Part shown: positions 15,853-24,093 of the stretch, one piece after another | How the letters are laid out: every line of letters begins with the position of its first letter | Position numbering within the stretch: position 1 is the first letter of the stretch | Assembly: GCF_014205135.1 (NCBI RefSeq) | Contig: NZ_JACHMY010000001.1 | Coordinates: 6,882,001-6,946,000 of the forward strand | Source: Kribbella italica | GTDB lineage: Bacteria > Actinomycetota > Actinomycetes > Propionibacteriales > Kribbellaceae | Length of the DNA stretch: 64,000 bases | Direction of reading: 5' to 3' | Notes under the pieces: generated by a model | The model's database searches: none | What the model was told of the DNA's origin: nothing | Seen by the model: the letters and a program-made list of their open reading frames with translations, nothing else | Position numbers and translations under genes: made by a program

Positions 15853-16641
15853 TCAGGCCTCCAGCTTCTCGCGCTGGGCCTCGTAGGCCTCGCGGGGTTG
15901 CACCGTACGCTTCTCGATCCGCTTCTCGATATCCTTGCCGACAGCAACTACTCGCTGGACGTAGACGCCGGGCAGGTGGATTTCGTCGGGGTCCAGCTCA
16001 CCAGGCTGGACCAGCTCCTCGACCTGCGCGATCGTGATCCGGCCGGCCATCGCGGCCAGCGGGTTGAAGTTGCGCGCGCTGCGGTCGAAGACCAGGTTGC
16101 CGTGGGTGTCGCCCTTGAGCGCGTGCACCAGGCCGAAGTCGGTGGTGATCGAGTCCTCCAGCACGTACGTCGTGCCGTTGATCTCCCGGGTCTCCTTCGG
16201 CTCCGAGGCCTTCGCGACCGAGCCGTCGGTGTTGTACTTCTGCGGCAGCCCGCCGTCGGCGACCTGCGTACCGACGCCGGCCAAGGTGAAGAACGCGGCG
16301 ATCCCGCAGCCGCCGGCCCGCAGCTTCTCGGCCAGCGTGCCCTGCGGCGTCAGCTCGACCTCCAGCTCACCGGACAGGAACTGCCGGGCGAACTCCTTGT
16401 TCTCCCCGACGTACGACGACGTCATCTTCGCGATCCGCTTGTCGGCGAGCAGGATGCCGAGACCCCAGTCGTCGACACCGCAGTTGTTCGACACGACGCT
16501 GAGCCCGCTCACCCCCTTGGCGTGGAGGGCGTCGATCAGCTGCATCGGGTTCCCGCACAGCCCGAACCCGCCGACCGCGAGGCTCGCCCCGTCACCGATG
16601 TCGTCGACCGCGTCCTGCGGCGACCCGTACGTCTTGTCCAT
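15853..16641 (-). CDS. scoA: 3-oxoacid CoA-transferase subunit A
   Basis: This 262-residue alpha subunit starts at ATG 16641 (MDKTYGSPQDAV) after CGGAG. It shows the family I motifs GGFGLCGNP near 24-32, SNNCGVDDWGLG, and the C-terminal DEIHLPGVYVQR. It forms a heterotetramer with the B subunit encoded immediately downstream. The role is ketone-body or branched acid catabolism, feeding acetyl-CoA metabolism. Two palindromes 80-125 bp upstream probably control it. Confidence 0.93.
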   Translation of the reverse strand: MDKTYGSPQDAVDDIGDGASLAVGGFGLCGNPMQLIDALHAKGVSGLSVVSNNCGVDDWGLGILLADKRIAKMTSSYVGENKEFARQFLSGELEVELTPQGTLAEKLRAGGCGIAAFFTLAGVGTQVADGGLPQKYNTDGSVAKASEPKETREINGTTYVLEDSITTDFGLVHALKGDTHGNLVFDRSARNFNPLAAMAGRITIAQVEELVQPGELDPDEIHLPGVYVQRVVAVGKDIEKRIEKRTVQPREAYEAQREKLEA

Positions 16642-16719
16642 CCGGCTGCTCCGTTGCAGTTCGAGGGCTCGGTCACCCGACTCTAACCAGCCCCCGACCT
16701 CCCGGCGACCCCCACTCGC

Positions 16720-16735
16720 TGTGGCCGAAACCACA
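16720..16735. promoter_or_regulatory. palindrome TGTGG-N6-CCACA upstream of scoAB
   Basis: This perfect dyad is 79 bp upstream of the scoA start. It is one position per arm away from the CRP-type consensus TGTGA-N6-TCACA. A crp gene is present in this window at 30.9 kb, so CRP is one candidate binder; an IclR or GntR regulator is another. Confidence 0.4.
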
Positions 16736-16748
16736 GGCAGTACGCCGC

Positions 16749-16764
16749 CACACAGCACTGTGTG
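16749..16764. promoter_or_regulatory. palindrome CACACAG-CA-CTGTGTG upstream of scoAB
   Basis: This perfect 7+2+7 dyad lies 13 bp beyond the previous one in the 137 bp gap between the TPR gene and scoA. Two dyads so close together suggest cooperative binding, or one activator and one repressor site. Confidence 0.4.
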
Positions 16765-16778
16765 CCCGCACTACATGG

Positions 16779-17813
16779 CTAGGCGGTCGCCTCAGCCGAG
16801 CACAAGAGCCGCAGTTCGTGGGCTGCTTCCTCTCGGGCGTCTACCAGCTCCTCCGGGCAGCTGCCCAGTACGACGCTCAAGTGCTCCCGGGCGCCAACCA
16901 GGTTCCCGGCGTACCGGGCGGTGCGGGCCAGGCCGATCTGGGCGGCGGCTGCTGCTTCAGCGCAGTCGGTGTGCTCGGCCAGCTTCAGCGCGTGGGCGAA
17001 GTCGGCTCGGGCGGTGTCCAGCGCACCCGCGCGCAGGTACAGCTCGGCACGCTCGCAGAGGAGGAGCCCAGCCTCCTCCTCCAGCCCCAGCTCCTCTGCC
17101 AGCTCCACGGCCTCACTGGTGACCGGCAGCAGGTCGTCGGTGATCTGCCGCAGCCCGGTCAGCGCCAGGAACATCGCCCACCGGTCCTCCAGCATCCGGA
17201 AGCGCGCCAGCGCGATCCGCAGCGCCTGCTCCGCCTCCGCCGGCCCGATGTCGACCAGCCCGGGATAGCCCCTGATCAGCTCCACCGCCGCCCGGGTCCA
17301 CGCGTCCCCGTCCCGCTCGTGCCGAGCCAGTACGTCGGCAACCGTCGTACTGGCTTCGAAGGGCCCGAAGACCAGCGACCACAGCAGCACCGTCACCGGG
17401 TACTTGAACGGCCCCACGCCATCCAGCACGACCTGCTGAGCCAGGTCCAGCTGCTCCTGCTCGGCCGACGAGGCCCCGTGCAGCACGGTGAGCAGGTACT
17501 CCTCCTCCAGCCCAGCCGGCACAGTCCGCCCGAGCATGCCGAGCACCCGCTCCGCAGCGGCCGCCGCCTCGTCCTGCAGCCCCCGCGACCACCAGTAGCT
17601 CGACAGCCCGGCCACCAGCCGCAGCGCCATCCGCGGATCGCTCTCGCAGGCCCGCTCGATCGCGGCGACCACCTGGTCGCCCTCGGCCGCGGACCGGATC
17701 GCCGAGCGCGGTGAGGTGGTTGCTGTGCGCAACGGGTCCGGGTGCTCGACGAGGTCGATCAGGTACGACAGATCCTCGTCGAACCCTCCACCCCGGAACT
17801 CCACATCACTCAT
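16779..17813 (-). CDS. TPR-repeat protein of unknown function
   Basis: This 344-residue protein starts at ATG 17813 (MSDVEFRGGG). It is helical throughout with TPR-like pairs, for example GLQDEAAAAAERVLGMLG, AEQALRIALARFRMLED, GALDTARADFAHALKLAEH and GNLVGAREHLSVVLG. The repeats resemble the C-terminal helical half of AfsR/LuxR-type regulators, but no DNA-binding or ATPase domain is attached. The N-terminus is acidic. It may be a scaffold or a truncated relative of such regulators. A MITE-like palindrome lies immediately upstream, in its 5' region. Confidence 0.6.
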   Translation of the reverse strand: MSDVEFRGGGFDEDLSYLIDLVEHPDPLRTATTSPRSAIRSAAEGDQVVAAIERACESDPRMALRLVAGLSSYWWSRGLQDEAAAAAERVLGMLGRTVPAGLEEEYLLTVLHGASSAEQEQLDLAQQVVLDGVGPFKYPVTVLLWSLVFGPFEASTTVADVLARHERDGDAWTRAAVELIRGYPGLVDIGPAEAEQALRIALARFRMLEDRWAMFLALTGLRQITDDLLPVTSEAVELAEELGLEEEAGLLLCERAELYLRAGALDTARADFAHALKLAEHTDCAEAAAAAQIGLARTARYAGNLVGAREHLSVVLGSCPEELVDAREEAAHELRLLCSAEATA

Positions 17814-17851
17814 TGTCACCCCGGCGGGTTCACCGCCGGGGAGCACCCCCC

Positions 17852-18017
17852 AGGGTGTGTCTCCCAATCCCCCGCCTACTGCGCGGCACCCGGCACGGCA
17901 TCTCGCTGCACGGGAGCCAAGCTCACGATGCTTCGCATCGCAGCGCTCGTCTCCCGCGCACCGAGCTACCGCGCCGGGCACCTGCTCGCTACGGCGGGGG
18001 ATTGGGAGACACACCCT
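17852..18017. mobile_element. 166 bp palindromic MITE-like element
   Basis: Perfect 25 bp terminal inverted repeats (17852-17876 and 17993-18017) bound a sequence that is itself an imperfect palindrome. The arms run about 80 nt to an apex GATGC-TTC-GCATC at about 17929. The right end overlaps the stop codon of the CBM9-like gene; no clear target-site duplication is visible. It encodes no protein. This looks like a miniature inverted-repeat transposable element or a large REP-type element, and would also fold as a long hairpin in RNA. Confidence 0.7.
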
Positions 18018-18714
18018 AGAACTCCAGCACGCCCCACCGCTCGGGCTTGTGCATGTCGACCTCGCCCTGCGGCGACCAGACCCAGAAGTCCTGCTGCGAA
18101 CCCTTGCGGTACGCGCCGTCCACGACGTCGTGCGACCACTCGACCCGCATCAGGTTCATCCGCCACTCGTCGCCCGGCTTCGGCGGCATCGAGGCCTTGG
18201 TGTGCCGCGCCAGCTCGGCCCACGGGAAGGCCGCCTCGACGCTCCAGCCGGCGTCGGCGTCGCTCGGGTCGTTGAGCGTGCCGTCGACGTGGATCGCGGT
18301 CCGCAGGCCGGGCAGGTTGGTCGGGTCGATCGCGACGCCGCCGTCGGCGTACGGCTTGGGCAGCGTGAGCTCCCAGATCGTGCCGAGCGGGTTGATCTCG
18401 AACTCGTAGTAGTTCTCCCGGTCGCCGTCCGGGTCGACGAACAGCTCGAAGTTGTTCTCCTCGTACAGAAACGTGTTCTGCTCGGTCATCGTCGACCAGA
18501 CGTGCGGTTCCTCGAGCCGGGCGCCGAGGTACAGGTACTCGTCGTCGTACAGCAGCTTCGCCCGCGTCCGGTACGCCGGCGCCGGCTGGTCGCCGCGGAT
18601 GTCGACGAAGTCGCTGGTCCAGGCCGCCTCCGCCCAGGCCGGGTGGGTCAGCGTGCCGTCGATCGGTGGCGGTGTGGTCGTGCGGTGGGCCTTGTAGCGG
18701 GACAGATCAGGCAT
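18016..18714 (-). CDS. CBM9-like carbohydrate-binding protein
   Basis: This 232-residue protein lacks a signal peptide. It resembles the CBM9 / carbohydrate-binding-family-9-like fold: an opening PPPIDGTLTHPAWAEAAWTSDFVDI, then ARLEEPHVW and NNFELFVDPDGDRENYYEFEINPLGTIWEL. The acidic DPDGD loop is typical for calcium or sugar contacts. Such stand-alone proteins occur beside sugar catabolic genes, but no partner is obvious here. Its stop codon TAG is partly provided by the end of the MITE-like element. Its start overlaps the upstream membrane protein gene by 8 bp. Confidence 0.78.
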   Translation of the reverse strand: MPDLSRYKAHRTTTPPPIDGTLTHPAWAEAAWTSDFVDIRGDQPAPAYRTRAKLLYDDEYLYLGARLEEPHVWSTMTEQNTFLYEENNFELFVDPDGDRENYYEFEINPLGTIWELTLPKPYADGGVAIDPTNLPGLRTAIHVDGTLNDPSDADAGWSVEAAFPWAELARHTKASMPPKPGDEWRMNLMRVEWSHDVVDGAYRKGSQQDFWVWSPQGEVDMHKPERWGVLEF

Positions 18715-19132
18715 CGGCGCGCTCCAGCAGTCCGGCGAGCAGGTGGGCGAGCAGGAAGGTAGTCGCAGTCAGCACCGGGACGACCAGCAGGGTCCAGGTG
18801 GTGAACAGACGGTCGGCGAGGAAGCCGAGGACGACGAGCAGCATGAAGCCGATCCCGAGGAAGGCGACCAGCCGCGGGTGCGGCATCGCGAGCCGGCTCA
18901 GCGCGGTCGCAGCGAGCACGATCGCGACCACGACGGTCAGCACGAGCAGCGGGAAACCCCAGGCGCCGCAGTTCGAGGTGTCGCGGAACTGCTCGCACCC
19001 ACGCTCACTCAGCCACACCATGCCGATCGTGACGAACCCGGTCAGTACGCCGACCACCGCGAGGATCAGGAGTGGAGGCAGGGGAGGAGCAGTGAAACGA
19101 TGAGTAGTCACCTCGTCCTCGTCCGCGTCCAT
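18707..19132 (-). CDS. small integral membrane protein
   Basis: This 141-residue protein has four predicted transmembrane helices (about 20-42, 60-80, 88-108 and 113-135) and a short acidic N-terminus. Two cysteines in the first external loop (RGCEQFRDTSNCG) could form a disulfide. I do not recognise a family. It overlaps the CBM9-like gene by 8 bp, so they form one transcript. Confidence 0.65.
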   Translation of the reverse strand: MDADEDEVTTHRFTAPPLPPLLILAVVGVLTGFVTIGMVWLSERGCEQFRDTSNCGAWGFPLLVLTVVVAIVLAATALSRLAMPHPRLVAFLGIGFMLLVVLGFLADRLFTTWTLLVVPVLTATTFLLAHLLAGLLERADA

Positions 19133-19149
19133 GGCCGCAGGCTACTGGG

Positions 19150-19788
19150 TCAGGCGGCTCCGAGGGCGGCGGCCACCGCGTCGCGGACCTCGCCGTCGGT
19201 GGGAGCCGGCCGGTCCTGCTCGGCGGCGAGCTCGGCCAGGGAGACCATCGTGACGTCGTGCAGCCCGCAGGTCGTGAACGTGTGAAACACGTCCATCGCC
19301 GGGTCCACGTTGATCGAGAACCCGTGGCTCGTCACGCCGCGGCGGATCCGCATCCCGATCGAGCAGAGCTTGCGGTGGTCCTCGGTCCAGACGCCGACCA
19401 GGCTGCTCTCGCCGCGCGGCGTCTCCCGGCGTACCAGCGGGAAGCCGAGCTCGCCGAGCGCCGCGATCAGCCCGGTCTCGACCCAGCGGACGATGTCGAC
19501 CGGGCCACGCTGCTTGAGGTCGATCACCAGGTACCCGACCAGCTGTCCAGGGCCGTGGTACGTCGCGAAGCCGCCGCGGTCGACCGCCACCGCCGGGATC
19601 CCAGCAGTCTCGGCCGGGAGGTCGTCCAGCGATGTCCGCGACCCGTACGTGATCACCGGCGGATGGCTCAACAGGAACAGCCGGTCCCCGGCCGTGCCGC
19701 CGGTCCGCTCCTCGACCCAGGTCTTCATGTCCTTGGCGGCGACCTCGTACTCGACCTCGCCCAGATCCACCCGCTGCAGCACGCTCAC
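19150..19788 (-). CDS. lipB: lipoyl(octanoyl) transferase
   Basis: This 212-residue enzyme transfers octanoate from acyl carrier protein to lipoyl domains of 2-oxoacid dehydrogenases. The family core RGGFATYHGPGQLVGY is at 71-86. The acyl-enzyme cysteine is Cys174 (FTTCGLHDVT) and the conserved lysine is Lys140, just before CSIGMRIRRGVTSHGFSINV. The usual partner lipA is not in this window. The gene lies downstream of the tRNA-Pro terminator. Confidence 0.94.
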   Translation of the reverse strand: MSVLQRVDLGEVEYEVAAKDMKTWVEERTGGTAGDRLFLLSHPPVITYGSRTSLDDLPAETAGIPAVAVDRGGFATYHGPGQLVGYLVIDLKQRGPVDIVRWVETGLIAALGELGFPLVRRETPRGESSLVGVWTEDHRKLCSIGMRIRRGVTSHGFSINVDPAMDVFHTFTTCGLHDVTMVSLAELAAEQDRPAPTDGEVRDAVAAALGAA

Positions 19789-19820
19789 CCGACCAGCCTA
19801 GAACCGCCCGGGAAATGACT

Positions 19821-19852
19821 GAGGGCGGCGACTCTCGCGAGTCACCGCCCTC
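19821..19852 (-). terminator. terminator after tRNA-Pro
   Basis: There is a 14 bp stem with one mismatch (19821-19834 with 19839-19852) and a TCGC loop, located 6 bp downstream of the tRNA in its direction of transcription. Confidence 0.75.
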
Positions 19853-19857
19853 TTCTG

Positions 19858-19931
19858 TCGGGCTGACAGGATTTGAACCTGCGACCTCGTCGTCCCGAAC
19901 GACGCGCGCTACCAAACTGCGCCACAGCCCG
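19858..19931 (-). tRNA. tRNA-Pro (CGG)
   Basis: The minus strand folds as a full cloverleaf. The acceptor stem is CGGGCTG with CAGCCCG and the discriminator is A. The D arm is GCGC...GCGC, the anticodon stem CGTCG/CGACG holds the loop TTCGGGA, and the T arm loop is TTCAAAT. The anticodon CGG reads CCG proline codons. CCA is not encoded. Confidence 0.95.
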
Positions 19932-19977
19932 AAGCCGGAGTCAGCTTACATGCGCCGTGGGCTGGGACGAAATCGGG

Positions 19978-20913
19978 TTATTCACCGGCGTGAATCCGGG
20001 GCACCAACGTGAGCAAGGTCGCCTCCGGACGGCACGCGAACCGCACCGGCGCGTACGGCGAAGTGCCCAGTCCGGCCGACACATGCAGGGCGGCCTGGCG
20101 GCCCTCGGAGCCCCAGGTGCTCAGGCCTTTGACCCGGGAAGCGTCGAGGTCGCAGTTGGTCACCAGCGCGCCGTACAGCGGCACCGCGAGCTGCCCGCCA
20201 TGCGTGTGCCCGGCGAGGATCAGCGGGTACCCGTCGCCGACGAACGCGTTCAGGACCCGCTGGTACGGCGCGTGGGTGACGCCGATCGACAGGTCGGCGC
20301 CGGGGTCGACCTCACCGGCCACCTCGGCGTACCGGTCGCGCTTGATGTGCGGGTCGTCGGTGCCGGCGAAGTCCAGCCGCAGCCCGTTGACCTTGAGCGT
20401 GGTCTTCAGGTTGTTCAGGTCGGCCCAGCCGGCCTCGGTGAACGCGCTGCGCATCTCCTCGAACGGCAGGTCCGGCCCGTGTGGCTTGTGCCTCTGCTTG
20501 TTGGCCGGGAGCAAGTAGTTCGCCGGGTTCTTGAAGTGGGGCTTCCAGTAGTCGTTGGAGCCGAAGACGAACACGCCGGGCAGGTCCAGCAGAGCGCCGT
20601 ACGCGCGCAGCAGCGGGAGCACGGAGTCGGGGGAGGAGATGTTGTCGCCGGTGGTGACGACCAGGTCGGGCTCCAGCTGGGCCAGCTCGTTGACCCAGCG
20701 GATCTTCTTCTCCTGGGTCGGCATCAGGTGCAGGTCGGACAGGTGCAGCACCGTCAGCGGGTCAGCGCCCGGGGGCAGCACCGGAACGGTGAACCGGCGC
20801 AGTGTGAACCAGCGCACCTCGACGGCCGCCGCGTAACCCACGCAGGCGGCACCGATCGCGCCGATCACCCCTGCGGTCTTCAGCGTCGTTGTGGCCAGCC
20901 CCCGGAAACTCAT
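19978..20913 (-). CDS. metallophosphoesterase
   Basis: This protein of about 311 residues has an N-terminal hydrophobic segment (GVIGAIGAACVGYAAAVEV) that probably anchors it in the membrane. The calcineurin-like motifs follow in order: HLSDLHL (DxH), TTGDN (GDxxD-like), GSND (GN[HD]-like), THAP and LAGHTHGGQ (GHTH). These bind two metal ions. The substrate may be a lipid or nucleotide phosphate. An in-frame GTG six codons upstream (20931) has a GGGGAG box and could be the true start. It is divergent from the YqeY gene with almost no spacer. Confidence 0.88.
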   Translation of the reverse strand: MSFRGLATTTLKTAGVIGAIGAACVGYAAAVEVRWFTLRRFTVPVLPPGADPLTVLHLSDLHLMPTQEKKIRWVNELAQLEPDLVVTTGDNISSPDSVLPLLRAYGALLDLPGVFVFGSNDYWKPHFKNPANYLLPANKQRHKPHGPDLPFEEMRSAFTEAGWADLNNLKTTLKVNGLRLDFAGTDDPHIKRDRYAEVAGEVDPGADLSIGVTHAPYQRVLNAFVGDGYPLILAGHTHGGQLAVPLYGALVTNCDLDASRVKGLSTWGSEGRQAALHVSAGLGTSPYAPVRFACRPEATLLTLVPRIHAGE

Positions 20914-20939
20914 TCCTCCAGCCTGCCACAATCTCCCCT

Positions 20940-21407
20940 ATGTCCAACTCCGAGCTGAAGCAACGCCTGCACGACGACATGACCGCGGCCCTCAAGGCCC
21001 GCGACGACATCCGCAAGTCGACCCTGCGGATGGCGCTGACGGCCGTGACCAAGGCCGAGGTGGCCGGCAAGGAGGCCCGGGAGCTGTCCGACGCCGAGGT
21101 GCTCGACGTCCTGACCGCCGAGGCCAAGAAGCGCCGCGAGTCCGTCACCGCCTACCGCGAGGCCGGCCGCGCCGAACTGGCCGACAAGGAACAGGCCGAG
21201 GCGGATATCCTGGCCGAGTACCTGCCCGAACAGCTCACCGCCGAGGAGATCGCCGCCCTGGTCACCGAGGCCGTAGCCGCCACCGGCGCCGCCGAGCTCG
21301 GCCCCCGCGGCATCGGCAAGGTGATGGGCGCCCTGCAACCCAAGGTCAAGGGCAAGGCCGACGGTGGCGCCGTCTCCGCCGAGGTCAAACGCCAACTGGG
21401 CGCGTAG
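20940..21407 (+). CDS. GatB/YqeY domain protein
   Basis: This 155-residue protein of the YqeY family resembles the tail domain of GatB: LKQRLHDDMTAALKARDDIRKSTLRMALTAV at the start, and GPRGIGKVMGALQPKVKGKADG near the end, the tRNA-interacting half. Stand-alone YqeY proteins are linked to tRNA-dependent amidation or translation. The ATG at 20940 has no visible Shine-Dalgarno sequence and lies 26 bp from the divergent start, so a leaderless transcript is likely. Confidence 0.9.
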   Translation: MSNSELKQRLHDDMTAALKARDDIRKSTLRMALTAVTKAEVAGKEARELSDAEVLDVLTAEAKKRRESVTAYREAGRAELADKEQAEADILAEYLPEQLTAEEIAALVTEAVAATGAAELGPRGIGKVMGALQPKVKGKADGGAVSAEVKRQLGA

Positions 21408-21452
21408 GCAGGAGCGCGGCGGGCAACGGTTCTGCCTAGGCCTGCAACGAAG

Positions 21453-21480
21453 GAGGGCCTCCCCCGTCGGGGAGGCCCTC
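21453..21480. terminator. bidirectional terminator
   Basis: A perfect 12 bp stem (21453-21464 with 21469-21480) with a CGTC loop lies between the convergent YqeY and PBP genes. Confidence 0.85.
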
Positions 21481-21487
21481 GCTCAGT

Positions 21488-23887
21488 TCATCGCTGTGGA
21501 CAGTTCGGGAACTGCGGGTGCCACGGCGGGCACTGCGGAATCCCGCCTGGCTTACCCGTGTTCGGTGGGTTCGGAGGCTGCGGGCTGTTCGGCGGGTTCG
21601 GCGGCTGCTGGCCTTTACTGCCGTTGGAGATGTAGAGGGTCACCTCGCTGCCCTCAGGGGCTCCGTCGCGTTGGCGGGGGCTGGTGTAGGCAACGGTGCC
21701 GGTTGTTTCGTTGGAGTCGACCTGGCCGGGCGCCACGACGACCTTGAAACCGGCCTGCTGGAGCTTGTTGGTGGCGTCCGGAACGCTCATCCCGTTCACG
21801 AACGGGAGATCCTTCACATCGCCGCGGACCGTCTTGTCGCTCGGGGCGACGAACTTCGTCTCGGCGGTGCCCGCCAGGGCCTTCTGCATCGCGGTCTTCC
21901 AGACCGGGCCGGCCGTCCCGGAGCCGGAGGCGTCGCTCATCTCCCTGCCGTCGAGGGTCTGCCCGATCAGGTCCTTGTACGGCAAGGTGGCGTCGGCGAC
22001 GACCGAGGCCGCGGCCAGCCGGTTCGAGTAGCCGGCGTACCAGACGGCCTTGTTGTCCTGGATCGTTCCGGTCTTGCCGGCCAGGTCGCTGCTGCCGAAC
22101 TTCAGCTTGCTGCCGGTGCCGCCTGGCTCCATCACTTCGTGCAGCACGCGGTTCACGCCGTCGGCGACCGAAGGCTCCAAGGCTTGGTTGCACTCGATGC
22201 CAGGGGTCTTGATCGGCTTGCCGGCGTTGTTGAGGACAGCGGTGACGACCAGCGGCTTGCAGTACTTGCCGCGCGCGGCGAAGGCGGCGTACGCGCTCGA
22301 CAGCTGGACCGGGGTGACGTACCCGACGCCCAGCGTCATCGACACCACCTGCTCCAGCGGGGTGGTGGTCTGCGCGTTGTAGAGCCCCAGGTTCTTCGCG
22401 ATGGTGGCGATCGGGCACAGTCCGGTCTGCTTGGAGAGCTGGAGGAAGTAGGTGTTCGTCGACGCCTTCGCGGCATCGATCATGGTCAGGTCGCCCTGGG
22501 CCGCGGTCGAGTTGCTCGGGTTGTAGTCGTCGAAAGTCTGCGTGACGCCGCTGCAGGTACTGAACTTCACCCGGGTCAGGTTGATCGAGCGGGGTGAGTT
22601 GATCCGGTGGTTGAGCGGGAAGCCCTTCTGGATCGCGGCCGCGATCGTGAAGGCCTTCATCGTCGAACCGTTCTGGAAGCCGCCGTAGCCACCGGCGTAG
22701 GACTTCTCGACGTTGTAGTTGTACGCGGTTTCGTTCTTGCCGCTGCCGTACGGACGGCTCTGCGCCATCGCCTTGACCAGTCCGGTGCCGGGCTCCACCA
22801 GCGTCACGGCCGCGATCGCCTGATCGTTCGGCCGGCTGTGCGCCTTGATCGACGCCTCCGCCGCGGCCTGCACCTTCGGGTCGAGCGAGGTCTTCACCGT
22901 GATGCCGGCCGTCTTGATGTAGTGCTCGGCCTCCTTCTTGTTCTTCCCGAAGGCCGGATTGTCGAGCAGTTTCGAGACCACGTACTCGCAGTAGAACGGG
23001 TACTTCGAGGAGGCGCAGCCGTTCGGGACCTTCTGCACCTTCTTCGGGTCGTAGACCGGGGTGCGGACCGCGTCGGTGGCCTGCTTGGCGGTGATGACGT
23101 TCAGTTCCTGCATCCGGCGCAGGACGACGTCGCGCCGGGCCTTGGCCGCCGACGCGCTGTTGGTCGGGTCGTACCCGGTCGGGTTCTTGACCAGGCCGGC
23201 CAGCAGGGCCGCCTGCGGCAGCGTCAGCTTGGCCGCGGTCGTGGAGAAGTAGTGCCGCGCGGCCGCCTCGATGCCGTACGCGCCGTCACCGAAGTTGGCC
23301 AGGTTCAGGTACTTCTCCAGGATCTCGTCCTTGGAGAACTCCTTCTCCACCGCGACCGCGTACCGCAGCTCGGCGATCTTCCGCTGGTAGGTCGAGGCGG
23401 TGGCCTGCTGGTACTCCTCCGGGGTCTTCGCCTTGGCGACGAGACTCAGCTTCACGTACTGCTGGGTGATGCTGGAACCACCCTGCTGCACCGATCCTTC
23501 GGACTGGTTGCGCAGCATGGCGCGCAGGGTGCCCTTGGCGTCGAGGGCGCCGTGCTCGTAGTAGCGGTCGTCCTCGATCGCCACGATCGCCTTGCGCATG
23601 ATCGGACTCACCTGGGCCAGCTTCACCGGGATGCGGTTCTGCTCGAACAAGTTCGCGATCAGCGACCCGTCGTTGGCGACGATCTTGCTCTTGACCGCCA
23701 ACGGAGCGGTCTTCAGCTCCTGTGGCAGGTCCTGGAGTGTCTCGTGGGTCTTCTCGGTCGTGAACCCGGCCAGTCCCGCGAACGGGATTGCCAGACCGGC
23801 GGCGAGCGCGCCGGACAGGACGCTCACCCCGAGGAACAGAACCACCGACTGGACGACGCCGCGGTCGCCCTTCTCCCTGACGCGCAT
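21488..23887 (-). CDS. ponA2: class A penicillin-binding protein with PASTA domain
   Basis: This 799-residue bifunctional cell-wall synthase has one N-terminal membrane helix (about 13-38). The GT51 glycosyltransferase domain has EDDRYYEHG at 105-113 (catalytic Glu105), GGSSITQQ at 136-143 and RKIAELRYAVAVEKEFSKDEIL. The transpeptidase domain has SxxK (Ser408-Lys411), STN (476-478) and KTGT (605-608). One PASTA domain (about 690-755) and a Pro/Gly tail to 799 follow. Its position next to the ArsA pair matches ponA2 of mycobacteria (Rv3682), except that lon is between them here. Confidence 0.92.
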   Translation of the reverse strand: MRVREKGDRGVVQSVVLFLGVSVLSGALAAGLAIPFAGLAGFTTEKTHETLQDLPQELKTAPLAVKSKIVANDGSLIANLFEQNRIPVKLAQVSPIMRKAIVAIEDDRYYEHGALDAKGTLRAMLRNQSEGSVQQGGSSITQQYVKLSLVAKAKTPEEYQQATASTYQRKIAELRYAVAVEKEFSKDEILEKYLNLANFGDGAYGIEAAARHYFSTTAAKLTLPQAALLAGLVKNPTGYDPTNSASAAKARRDVVLRRMQELNVITAKQATDAVRTPVYDPKKVQKVPNGCASSKYPFYCEYVVSKLLDNPAFGKNKKEAEHYIKTAGITVKTSLDPKVQAAAEASIKAHSRPNDQAIAAVTLVEPGTGLVKAMAQSRPYGSGKNETAYNYNVEKSYAGGYGGFQNGSTMKAFTIAAAIQKGFPLNHRINSPRSINLTRVKFSTCSGVTQTFDDYNPSNSTAAQGDLTMIDAAKASTNTYFLQLSKQTGLCPIATIAKNLGLYNAQTTTPLEQVVSMTLGVGYVTPVQLSSAYAAFAARGKYCKPLVVTAVLNNAGKPIKTPGIECNQALEPSVADGVNRVLHEVMEPGGTGSKLKFGSSDLAGKTGTIQDNKAVWYAGYSNRLAAASVVADATLPYKDLIGQTLDGREMSDASGSGTAGPVWKTAMQKALAGTAETKFVAPSDKTVRGDVKDLPFVNGMSVPDATNKLQQAGFKVVVAPGQVDSNETTGTVAYTSPRQRDGAPEGSEVTLYISNGSKGQQPPNPPNSPQPPNPPNTGKPGGIPQCPPWHPQFPNCPQR

Positions 23888-24043
23888 GCGTCAGAGCCTA
23901 CGGGATCGCCGAGCCACGCCGTAGTCGGGCATGTGATCTACGTCACGCCAACCGAAAGCACTCCGAGAACGTCTGCAGCGCACACGAAGCAGCCAGTACG
24001 ACGTACCGCCCTGGATCGGGCCGGAAAAATCATCCGAAAGGAC

Positions 24044-24079
24044 GACGGCCGACCCACCGGGACAGGTGGGTCGGCCGTC
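24044..24079 (-). terminator. lon terminator
   Basis: This is a perfect 15 bp stem (24044-24058 with 24065-24079) with a GGGACA loop. In the lon direction it is followed about 16 nt later by TTTTT. It occupies most of the 206 bp gap between ponA2 and lon. Confidence 0.8.
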
Positions 24080-24093
24080 AGGGGTTCGTCAGG

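Noticed and set aside
19815..20012. A short plus-strand ORF covering the tRNA-Pro region
   Set aside because: The peptide is the product of reading the opposite strand of the tRNA gene, a well-known annotation artefact.
23888..24093. A possible whiB-like gene between ponA2 and lon
   Set aside because: Neither strand shows an ORF with the four cysteines of WhiB; the gap is filled by the lon terminator.
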